From Rhodocyclales bacterium (GTDB lineage: Bacteria > Pseudomonadota > Gammaproteobacteria > Burkholderiales > Rhodocyclaceae): a stretch of DNA of 5,478 nt. Location of the stretch: the NCBI GenBank assembly GCA_021413665.1, contig JAIOPW010000464.1:1-5478 (forward strand), written 5' to 3'. The notes below the pieces were generated by a model. It searched no databases and was not told the origin of the DNA. It worked only from the letters and a program-made list of their open reading frames with translations. The first letter of the stretch is position 1. Every line of letters starts with the position of its first letter. The translations under genes and the position numbers were made by a program. This document shows positions 1-5,478 of this stretch, one piece after another.

Positions 1-1313
1 TGCAAACGCCGCCCTCGATTTCCGAGCAGGCTCCGCCGCGGCTCGAATCGGCGCGCCTGGTGATCGAAACCGCGCTGATGGAAGGGCGCAAGGTGCTCAA
101 CGAAATGGAATCGAAGGCCGTGCTCGCCGCCTTCCGCATTCCCATCGCGCAAACCGTGGTGGCCCGCTCCGCGTCGGAAGCCATGGTGCTCGCCGAAGAA
201 CTCGGGCTGCCGGTGGTGATGAAGATCGATTCGCCGCAGATCGTGCACAAGACCGACTCCGGCGGCGTGCGCCTCAACCTCAACAGCCTCGCCGCCGTGC
301 GCGATTCCTGGCTGGAAATCATGGACGAGGTGAAGAAGAACCGTCCCGATGCCCACATCAACGGCATCGCCATCGAACCGATGATCCAGAAGCCCAACGG
401 CCGCGAACTGGTGGTCGGCATGATGCGCGACAAGATTTTCGGCCCCACCATCGTCTTCGGCCCCGGCGGCACCAGCGTCGAGGCCTACAACAGCGACCGC
501 GCCGTGGCATTGCCGCCGCTCAATTCCGTTCTGGTGGCCGACATGCTGGCATCGACCCGGACCACCGCGCGACTCGGTGAATTCCGCAACATGCCGCCGG
601 TCGACATGGCGGCGATCGAGTCCGTCCTGCTGCGCGTCTCGGCGATGGTCTGCGAACTGCCCTGGATCAGCTCGATGGATATCAATCCGCTGATCGTCGA
701 CGAGAACGGCGCGGTGGCCGTGGACGCGCGCATCGTCATCGAGAACATGCCGATCACCGCGGGACGCTATGACCACATGGCGATCCACCCTTACCCGTCG
801 CACCTGAAGACCGGCTTCCAGGCCAAGGACGGCTCGCAGGTCACGATACGCCCGATCAAGCCCGAAGACGTGCGCATGGAACAGGAATTCGTCAAGGCCC
901 TGTCGCCCGAGTCGCGCTACATGCGCTTCATGAACACCATCCGCGAAGTTTCGCCGGCGCAGTTGATCCGCCTGACGCAGATCGACTATGACCGCGAGAT
1001 GGCCTTCGTCGCCACCATCGACGACGATGGCGTGGAAAAGGAAATCGGCGTCGTCCGCTATGCCACCAGTCCGGACGGCGAATCTTGCGAGTTCGCCATC
1101 GTGGTGGCCGACGACTGGCAGGGCAAGGGTCTGGCTCGCCGCCTGATGGGTACGCTGATCGACACCGCGCGCAGCAGCGGGCTCAGATACATGCATGGCG
1201 ATTTTCTCGCCGAGAACTCGCGCATGCTGGCGTTCGTCGCCAGCCTCGGCTTTGTCCTTTCAGCCCACCCTGAAGACCACGGCCTGAAGCGTGGCGTACT
1301 GGTGCTGAATTGA
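1..1313 (+). CDS. Pat/YfiQ-type protein: ATP-grasp (NDP-forming acyl-CoA synthetase-like) fused to GNAT acetyltransferase, 5'-truncated
   Basis: This is the C-terminal part of a long gene. The frame is open from base 3 (436 codons to the TGA at 1311-1313). The residues before the first GTG (base 60), beginning QTPPSISEQ, read like the linker that precedes the ATP-grasp domain in this family, so the true start lies upstream. Fragment residues about 25-245 form the ATP-grasp domain: HKTDSGGV with its His at 246-248, the glycine-rich FGPGGTSVE near 456-482, and SSMDINPL. Residues about 280-430 form a GNAT domain, with EFAIVV (Glu codon 1089-1091) and the acetyl-CoA pyrophosphate loop QGKGLA (1119-1136). 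The family is about 880-900 residues long, so roughly half is present. Known members such as Salmonella Pat use acetyl-CoA to acetylate lysines of AMP-forming acyl-CoA synthetases in the cytosol. The Glu in EFAIVV sits where Pat carries its proposed catalytic Glu. The missing CoA-binding half prevents judging whether ligase activity survives. Domain call is firm; substrate is inferred. Confidence 0.93.
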   Translation, partial: QTPPSISEQAPPRLESARLVIETALMEGRKVLNEMESKAVLAAFRIPIAQTVVARSASEAMVLAEELGLPVVMKIDSPQIVHKTDSGGVRLNLNSLAAVRDSWLEIMDEVKKNRPDAHINGIAIEPMIQKPNGRELVVGMMRDKIFGPTIVFGPGGTSVEAYNSDRAVALPPLNSVLVADMLASTRTTARLGEFRNMPPVDMAAIESVLLRVSAMVCELPWISSMDINPLIVDENGAVAVDARIVIENMPITAGRYDHMAIHPYPSHLKTGFQAKDGSQVTIRPIKPEDVRMEQEFVKALSPESRYMRFMNTIREVSPAQLIRLTQIDYDREMAFVATIDDDGVEKEIGVVRYATSPDGESCEFAIVVADDWQGKGLARRLMGTLIDTARSSGLRYMHGDFLAENSRMLAFVASLGFVLSAHPEDHGLKRGVLVLN

Positions 1314-1930
1314 AAGTTCCTGAAGGCGACCCGAAGGTGGTGCAGAGCAAGTACAGCGCCGGCGCCACGGCGCGCTGCCCCTGGTGCGGCGACGATCCGC
1401 TCTACGTCGCCTATCACGATACCGAATGGGGCGTGCCCTGCCACGACGAGCGGACGCTGTTCGAGTTCCTCATCCTCGAAGGCGCACAGGCGGGCTTGTC
1501 GTGGATCACCATCCTCAGGAAGCGCGAAAACTACCGGCGTGCGTTCGACAATTTCGACGCCGGGAAGATTGCCCGCTACGGCGAGCGCGATGTCGCGCGC
1601 CTGCTGGGCGACGCCGGAATCGTCAGAAACCGGCTCAAGATCGCGGCCAGCATCGGCAACGCCCGCGCCACCCTGGACCTCTACCAACAGGGCGGTTCGC
1701 TGGACCGCTTGCTGTGGCAGTTTGTTGACGGCCGCCCGCGCACCAACCGCTGGCGCTCACTCAGCGAAGTCCCCGCCATCACCCCCGAAGCCGAAGCCCT
1801 GTCGAAGGAACTCAAGCGCCGCGGTTTCCGCTTCATCGGCCCCACGGTGATCTACGCCCACATGCAGGCGACCGGCATGGTCAACGATCACCTGGTCTCC
1901 TGCCCGCGCCACGCCGAACTCGAAGGCTGA
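1310..1930 (+). CDS. tag: DNA-3-methyladenine glycosylase I
   Basis: Base-excision repair enzyme that removes N3-methyladenine from alkylated DNA. The 206-residue product aligns along its whole length with E. coli Tag (187 aa). The zinc ligands of the family are present as Cys23, His36, His194 and Cys198 (RCPWCG, YHDTEWG, NDHLVSC). The base-recognition residues Glu57 and Trp65 are in LEGAQAGLSW, with Trp40 in the YHDTEWG block; these correspond to E. coli Glu38, Trp46 and Trp21. The TTG at 1310 overlaps the upstream stop as TTGA, which suggests translational coupling to the acetyltransferase gene. It gives about 19 residues more than E. coli Tag before the first zinc Cys. GTG codons at 1337 or 1340, preceded by GAAGG, would shorten the protein to 197 or 196 residues and are equally possible. 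No ATG occurs in frame before Cys23. The extra Cys26 in CPWC is a variation I associate with other Tag proteins. Family call is very secure; the start is not. Confidence 0.96.
   Translation: MKVPEGDPKVVQSKYSAGATARCPWCGDDPLYVAYHDTEWGVPCHDERTLFEFLILEGAQAGLSWITILRKRENYRRAFDNFDAGKIARYGERDVARLLGDAGIVRNRLKIAASIGNARATLDLYQQGGSLDRLLWQFVDGRPRTNRWRSLSEVPAITPEAEALSKELKRRGFRFIGPTVIYAHMQATGMVNDHLVSCPRHAELEG
1322..1342 (+). promoter_or_regulatory. Possible ribosome binding site and alternative GTG starts for tag
   Basis: GAAGG at 1322-1326 lies 10 bases before an in-frame GTG (1337-1339), directly followed by a second GTG (1340-1342). The upstream TTG at 1310 has no comparable purine-rich stretch at normal spacing. 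The site therefore argues for a shorter Tag beginning near MVQSKY, against the overlap-coupled TTG start. The sequence alone does not settle it. Confidence 0.3.
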
Positions 1931-1979
1931 TCCCGGTCCGGGGGTCGGATAGGCCTTGCCAGCGTTCGCCGGCGATGGC

Positions 1980-2022
1980 CGCACCAATGTGGTGGTGCGC
2001 CCGCAGAGTGGGCCAAGCCCGC
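1980..2022 (+). other. Two adjacent stem-loops between tag and the cyclase gene
   Basis: CGCACCA (1980-1986) pairs with TGGTGCG (1993-1999), giving a 7-bp stem with a 6-base loop. Just downstream GTGGGC (2008-2013) pairs with GCCCGC (2017-2022), including one G-T wobble, around a 3-base loop. Neither is followed by a T-tract, so they are not standard intrinsic terminators. They could slow transcription, protect an mRNA end or be chance in GC-rich DNA. They lie 50-78 bases after the tag stop. Confidence 0.3.
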
Positions 2023-2053
2023 AAACAACGCGAGCAAAGCCACTCCGGATGGT

Positions 2054-2059
2054 TAGAAT
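2054..2059 (+). promoter_or_regulatory. Candidate -10 box for the cyclase gene
   Basis: TAGAAT differs from the TATAAT consensus at one position and sits in a locally AT-richer patch (2053-2070), unusual in this GC-rich window. No good -35 hexamer is visible 16-18 bases upstream, so a weak or activator-dependent sigma-70 promoter is the most that can be claimed. Transcription from it would start near 2066 and give a leader of about 25 bases. Confidence 0.3.
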
Positions 2060-2091
2060 AGAAGCATCTATCGCACATTGGCATTCGGTAC

Positions 2092-4461
2092 ATGTCGCGC
2101 TTGCAAATCGGCTTCGAAACCATTCGCGAGATCCTCGAACACCGTCTGCACCAGGAGGATATCGAGCGGCTGTTGCACGGACTCGACGAGTCCGGCAAGG
2201 CGGAGCTGTTCTTCCGGATTACCGAGCTCCTGCGCCGCACCACCGCCCTTGCCGACATCGCCAACCGGGTCAACGACAGCCTCTCGCTGGACGTCCTGTT
2301 TCCGCGACTGATGGAAGTCGTTACCGAGGCGCTGAACGCCGACCGCAGTTCGCTCTTCCTCCATGATCCCGAGACCCATGAACTGTTCTCCCGAGTCGTG
2401 CAGGGAGACGCCATCGGCGAAATCCGCTTCCCCGCCCACATGGGCGTCGCCGGTTCGGTATTCACCAGCGGCGAGGCGGAGATCATCGCCGACGCCTATG
2501 CCGACGGCCGCTTCAACCAGGAGGTAGACCGACGCACCGGCTACCGCACGCGCAACATCCTCTGCGTCCCGATCCGCAACAAGAACCACGAGGTGATCGG
2601 CATCACCCAGGCGCTGAACAAGAACGTCGGCGACTTCGACAGCGAGGACCAGCGCCTGCTCGAAGCCCTGTCCCTGCAAGCCTCGGCGGCACTGGAAAAT
2701 GCGCGCCTGTTCGAGCGGGTCGAACGCCAGCAGCGCGAGGAAGCCATGCTGCTCGAAGTCAGCGTCTCGATCGTCTCCGAGATCCATCTCGATCCGCTGC
2801 TGATGAAAATCATGGCGGCGGCAACCTCGCTGCTCGACGCCGACCGCGGCACGCTGTTCCTCCATGACGCCGAGCACGATGAACTTTGCTCCCGTGTCGC
2901 CGGCGGCATCGCCCGCGAGGAGATCCGTTTCCCGGCCAGCGCCGGCATTGCCGGCGAATGCTTCAGCAGCGGTCGCATCATCAACATTGCCGACGCCTAC
3001 GCCGACCCCCGCTTCAATCCCGACTTCGACCGCCAAACCGGCTATCGCACGCACAGCATGCTGTGCATGCCGATCGTGGCGCGTGGCGAGCGCAAGATCG
3101 GCGTCATGCAGATACTGAATCGCAAGGGCGGCGCGTTCTGTGCCGCGGACGAGCGGCGTCTGCGGGCGTTCTCGGCGCAGGCCGCGGTCGCCATCGAAAA
3201 CGCGCAATTGTTCGAGGATGTGAGCGCCGAGCGCAATTACAACGAGGCCATGCTGCACAGCATGAACAGCGGTGTCCTGACGCTGGATGCCGGTGGCGTC
3301 CTGAGGAAGGTCAATGAATCGGCGCAGCGCATCCTGCGCCGCCGCGCCGACGAGTTGGTGGGGCATCCGCTGGAGCGGCACTTCACCGGCCGCAACGCCT
3401 GGGTGGTCAAGAGCCTGGAAAAGGTCCGCGCCGCCGGCAACAGCGACATCACCGTCGACACCGACCTATTCGTCGAAGGCGCCGAGGCGATATCTGTGAA
3501 TCTGGCCACCGTGCCCCTGACCAGCATGCGCGGCGAGTCGATCGGCTACATGCTGATGCTGGAAGACATCACCAAGGAAAAGCGGCTGCGCAACACCATG
3601 TCGCGCTACATGAGCAAGACCGTGATGGACCAGCTTCTGGAAGGCGGGGAAGCCGTTCTCGGCGGCACGGGGCGCGACGTCAGCGTGCTGTTCGCCGACA
3701 TTCGCGGCTTCACCTCGATTTCCGAGCGCCTCGGCGCCAAGGAGACCGTGGCGCTGCTCAACGAGTACTTCACCGAGATGGTGGATATCGTCTTCGCCCA
3801 CAATGGCGTGCTCGACAAATACATCGGCGACATGATCATGGCGGTATTCGGCTCGGTACTGCAAAGCAAGGATGACGCAAGCAATGCCGTGCTGGTGGGC
3901 AACAGGATGATGGCCGGCCTATACCAGCTCAACGCGAGACGAGCGGCGCGCGGCGGCGAGACGATCCGGATCGGGGTCGGCATCAGTACCGGCAATGTCG
4001 TTGCCGGCAACATCGGCTCGATGAAGCGAATGGAGTACACCGTGATCGGCGACCGGGTCAACCTCGCCGAGCGCCTGGAAGGCGCCAACAAGTTCTACGG
4101 CACCTCGATCCTCGTCTGCGACGCAACCTGGGCGGCCGTCAAGAATCACGAGCCGACGCGCGAGATCGACCTGATCCGGCTACGCGGCCGCGACAAGCCG
4201 GCGGCGATCTATGAGGTGCTCGGGCATCACACCGAGCGGACCTTTCCTCACTTGAGCGAGGTACTGGACGCATTCCGCGACGGACTGGCGCTGTATCGCC
4301 AGCGCGACTGGACGGCCGCCGAGCGCTGCTTTCGCGACGCCGCCGCCGCCAATCCGGCGGACGAACCGTCGAAAATCTACCTCGAACGCTGCCGCACCTA
4401 CGCCAGGACACCGCCGCCGCTCGACTGGGATGGCGTATCGAGCATGAAGGACAGGCAGTAG
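2092..4461 (+). CDS. GAF-GAF-PAS class III adenylate cyclase with TPR-like C-terminal tail
   Basis: A predicted soluble cAMP-forming signalling enzyme of 789 residues, resembling the cyanobacterial CyaB1/CyaB2 architecture. Domains in order: helical N-terminus (1-50), GAF-A (about 51-205), helical linker, GAF-B (about 219-375), PAS (about 381-495), a short transducer (RYMSKTVMDQLL, 505-516), the class III catalytic domain (about 524-710), and a TPR-like tail (about 720-770). Metal-binding Asp536 (LFADIRGF) and Asp580 (KYIGD), Lys576 and Thr650 of the base-specificity pair, and Asn657 and Arg661 (VNLAER) match the essential residues of cyanobacterial CyaC. All are present, which favours ATP over GTP. 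Both GAFs carry TGYRT and (L/M)C(V/M)PI blocks like those of cyclic-nucleotide phosphodiesterase GAFs, so cAMP or cGMP feedback is plausible but inferred. No signal peptide or membrane segment is seen. ATG 2092 is the first start after an in-frame TAG (2059-2061), though no clear Shine-Dalgarno precedes it. The gene stands 161 bp after tag and 57 bp before the next gene. Confidence 0.95.
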   Translation: MSRLQIGFETIREILEHRLHQEDIERLLHGLDESGKAELFFRITELLRRTTALADIANRVNDSLSLDVLFPRLMEVVTEALNADRSSLFLHDPETHELFSRVVQGDAIGEIRFPAHMGVAGSVFTSGEAEIIADAYADGRFNQEVDRRTGYRTRNILCVPIRNKNHEVIGITQALNKNVGDFDSEDQRLLEALSLQASAALENARLFERVERQQREEAMLLEVSVSIVSEIHLDPLLMKIMAAATSLLDADRGTLFLHDAEHDELCSRVAGGIAREEIRFPASAGIAGECFSSGRIINIADAYADPRFNPDFDRQTGYRTHSMLCMPIVARGERKIGVMQILNRKGGAFCAADERRLRAFSAQAAVAIENAQLFEDVSAERNYNEAMLHSMNSGVLTLDAGGVLRKVNESAQRILRRRADELVGHPLERHFTGRNAWVVKSLEKVRAAGNSDITVDTDLFVEGAEAISVNLATVPLTSMRGESIGYMLMLEDITKEKRLRNTMSRYMSKTVMDQLLEGGEAVLGGTGRDVSVLFADIRGFTSISERLGAKETVALLNEYFTEMVDIVFAHNGVLDKYIGDMIMAVFGSVLQSKDDASNAVLVGNRMMAGLYQLNARRAARGGETIRIGVGISTGNVVAGNIGSMKRMEYTVIGDRVNLAERLEGANKFYGTSILVCDATWAAVKNHEPTREIDLIRLRGRDKPAAIYEVLGHHTERTFPHLSEVLDAFRDGLALYRQRDWTAAERCFRDAAAANPADEPSKIYLERCRTYARTPPPLDWDGVSSMKDRQ
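2335..3075 (+). repeat. Internal duplication: GAF-A core (2335-2574) and GAF-B core (2836-3075)
   Basis: Residues 82-161 and 249-328 of the cyclase align without gaps. By hand count 49 of 80 residues (61%) and about 166 of 240 bases (69%) match. Shared blocks include LFLHD, EIRFPA, IADAYAD and TGYRT. Of the 49 identical residues about 16 use different synonymous codons, so the duplication is not very recent and the protein sequence has been held by selection. Confidence 0.85.
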
Positions 4462-4467
4462 GCGCTC

Positions 4468-4500
4468 GCCGCTGGATCGGGCATGCGGGATGCCGGCGGC
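4468..4500 (+). other. Hairpin in the spacer between cyclase and acyl-CoA synthetase genes
   Basis: GGCAT (4480-4484) pairs with ATGCC (4490-4494) around GCGGG. An outer GCCGC (4468-4472) can pair with GCGGC (4496-4500), leaving an asymmetric internal loop. No T-run follows, so it is unlikely to be a complete terminator. It may be a partial attenuator or an mRNA stabiliser between co-transcribed genes. Confidence 0.3.
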
Positions 4501-4507
4501 AAAGACT

Positions 4508-4513
4508 GAAGGG
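4508..4513 (+). promoter_or_regulatory. Ribosome binding site of the acyl-CoA synthetase gene
   Basis: GAAGGG lies 5 bases before ATG 4519 and 8 bases before the adjacent in-frame ATG 4522. The spacing slightly favours the second ATG. Either way this purine-rich site fixes the start of the downstream gene to this pair of codons. Confidence 0.65.
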
Positions 4514-4518
4514 ATCGG

Positions 4519-5478
4519 ATGATGGAGCTCTCGTCGCTACTGGCGCATCACGCCCGCTACCGGCCGCACGCGACCGCAGTGGTGTTCGACGATCAGCGGC
4601 TGGACTACCGGGTCTTCGACACCCGGGTAAGCAAGGTTGCCCACCTGCTGGCCGCGCTTGGCGTCAAGAAAGGCGAACGCGTCGCCACTCTTTTGCCCAA
4701 CACGCTGGAACTGCTGGAACTCTACTGGGCTTGCGCCCGCATCGGCGCCGTGATCGTGCCGCTGTCGCCGCTATTGACCGGCGCCGGCCTGTCGAGCCTG
4801 ATCAATGACTCCGGCGCCGTTTCCCTGATCACCCAGCACAGCCTGCTGCCAGTGGTCGAGGTGGTACTGGATGACCTGCCGACCCTGATGCCCGGCCGTG
4901 TGCTGCTGATCGACGCCGACCTGCCGCCCTGGGGCAGCTTTCGCGCACTGGCGGCGCTGGCGCCGGAGAGCGCCCCGCCCGATGCCGCGGTCGGGCCCGA
5001 CGACCTGTTCAACATCATGTACACCTCGGGCACCACCGGCCTGCCCAAAGGCATCATGCACAGCCACCGCGTGCGCGCCATGTATGCCCTGCTGCTGGGC
5101 GCCGCCTGGCGCATGACGCCCGAATCGGTGGTCCTGCACACCGGCGCCATTGTTTTCAATGGCGCCTTCGTCACGCTGATGCCGGCCTTCCATCTCGGCG
5201 CCACGTACATCCTGCACCGCCAGTTCGACGCCGCCGCGATGATGGAAGCCATCGCCCGGGAGAAGGTGACGCACATCATGGTGGTGCCGGCACAGATCAT
5301 CGCCCTGCTCGATTCGCCGCACTTCGATGCCGGCAAACTCGCCTCGCTGCAAATGGTTCTATCCCTCGGCGCGCCCCTGGCGCAGCGGCGCAAGGACCAG
5401 CTCAACCAGTTGCTGCCGGGCCGTTTCCACGAACTCTACGGGCTCACCGAGGGCTTCGTCACCATCCTCGACAAGACC
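4519..5478 (+). CDS. AMP-forming acyl-CoA synthetase (ANL superfamily), 3'-truncated
   Basis: The first 320 residues of a class I adenylate-forming enzyme, open to the right edge of the window; complete family members are usually 500-560 residues. It would activate a carboxylic acid with ATP to an acyl-adenylate and then transfer it to CoA in the cytosol. Visible hallmarks are the phosphate-binding loop YTSGTTGLPKG at residues 168-178, with Lys177, and the YGLTE motif at 307-311, with Glu311. The N-terminal half shows the usual layout, including LDYRVF (28-33), VKKGERVATLLPNT (49-62) and IGAVIVPLSPLL (75-86). The position usually reading GGAPL is SLGAPL (282-287). The hinge, the A10 catalytic lysine and the whole C-terminal domain are outside the window. 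Substrate (fatty, aryl or other acid) cannot be read from this part. It follows the cyclase by 57 bp on the same strand and may be co-transcribed with it. Start is ATG 4519 or ATG 4522. Confidence 0.93.
   Translation, partial: MMELSSLLAHHARYRPHATAVVFDDQRLDYRVFDTRVSKVAHLLAALGVKKGERVATLLPNTLELLELYWACARIGAVIVPLSPLLTGAGLSSLINDSGAVSLITQHSLLPVVEVVLDDLPTLMPGRVLLIDADLPPWGSFRALAALAPESAPPDAAVGPDDLFNIMYTSGTTGLPKGIMHSHRVRAMYALLLGAAWRMTPESVVLHTGAIVFNGAFVTLMPAFHLGATYILHRQFDAAAMMEAIAREKVTHIMVVPAQIIALLDSPHFDAGKLASLQMVLSLGAPLAQRRKDQLNQLLPGRFHELYGLTEGFVTILDKT

Noticed and set aside
60..62. GTG at base 60 as the true start of the first gene.
   Set aside because: The frame is open to the window edge, the residues before it look like the family linker, and the domain order requires a large upstream CoA-binding half.
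1058..1687. 209-codon - strand frame spanning the Pat/tag junction.
   Set aside because: It covers conserved parts of two recognised + strand genes and has no family signature.
1931..2022. Intrinsic terminator after tag.
   Set aside because: Stem-loops exist but none is followed by a T-tract. They are listed only as hairpins of unknown role.
1956..2366. 136-codon + strand frame across the tag-cyclase gap.
   Set aside because: More than half lies out of frame inside the cyclase gene. The product is Arg/Pro rich with no motif.
2068..3381. 437-codon open frame on the - strand opposite the cyclase.
   Set aside because: It mirrors a gene with clear domains and catalytic residues, its composition is low-complexity (Gly, Ala, Val, Asp rich), and its internal similarity simply reflects the GAF duplication. 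High GC at third positions keeps antisense frames open.
13..3727. Identical 15-mer CCTCGATTTCCGAGC at 13-27 and 3713-3727.
   Set aside because: Both copies are in frame inside unrelated proteins and encode the same SISE peptide with preferred codons. There is no flanking similarity, so chance is the best explanation.
4722..5405. Two overlapping - strand open frames (227 and 193 codons) opposite the acyl-CoA synthetase.
   Set aside because: They lie over a frame with the P-loop and YGLTE motifs and show no recognisable domain. They are antisense shadows.

Overview
The window is GC-rich and coding-dense. All four genes lie on the + strand and the longest gap is 161 bp. Gene content (a Pat-type acetyltransferase, Tag, a GAF/PAS class III cyclase and an ANL acyl-CoA ligase), together with the codon preference for GCC, CTG, CGC and ATC, suggests a proteobacterium. 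A betaproteobacterium of the Rhodocyclales type is my best guess, but this is an impression from family resemblance and no search was run.

Layout: (1) 1-1313 is the C-terminal half of a large fused protein, an ATP-grasp domain of the NDP-forming acyl-CoA synthetase type followed by a GNAT acetyltransferase domain (Pat/YfiQ architecture); its 5' part lies outside the window. (2) 1310-1930 is tag, DNA-3-methyladenine glycosylase I, which overlaps the preceding stop by four bases (TTGA). (3) 1931-2091 is the only sizeable gap. It holds two short stem-loops without T-tracts and a possible -10 box, and there is no clear Shine-Dalgarno before the next gene. (4) 2092-4461 is a 789-residue cytosolic signalling protein, GAF-GAF-PAS-class III nucleotidyl cyclase with a TPR-like tail. 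It has a full set of catalytic residues and an adenine-type specificity pair. (5) 4462-4518 is a short spacer with a hairpin and a good ribosome binding site. (6) 4519-5478 is the first 320 residues of an AMP-forming acyl-CoA synthetase that runs off the right edge.

Taken together, a probable cAMP-making enzyme with cNMP-type GAF sensors lies between a protein acetyltransferase of the class known to modify AMP-forming acyl-CoA synthetases and a member of that substrate class. In other bacteria Pat enzymes are controlled by cAMP, directly in mycobacteria and transcriptionally in E. coli. A cAMP/lysine-acetylation/acyl-CoA module is therefore an attractive but unproven reading. I see no mobile element, CRISPR array, tRNA or rRNA. 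I do not see a clearly undescribed system: every gene falls in a known family, and the novelty lies in the arrangement and in details of the tandem GAF domains.
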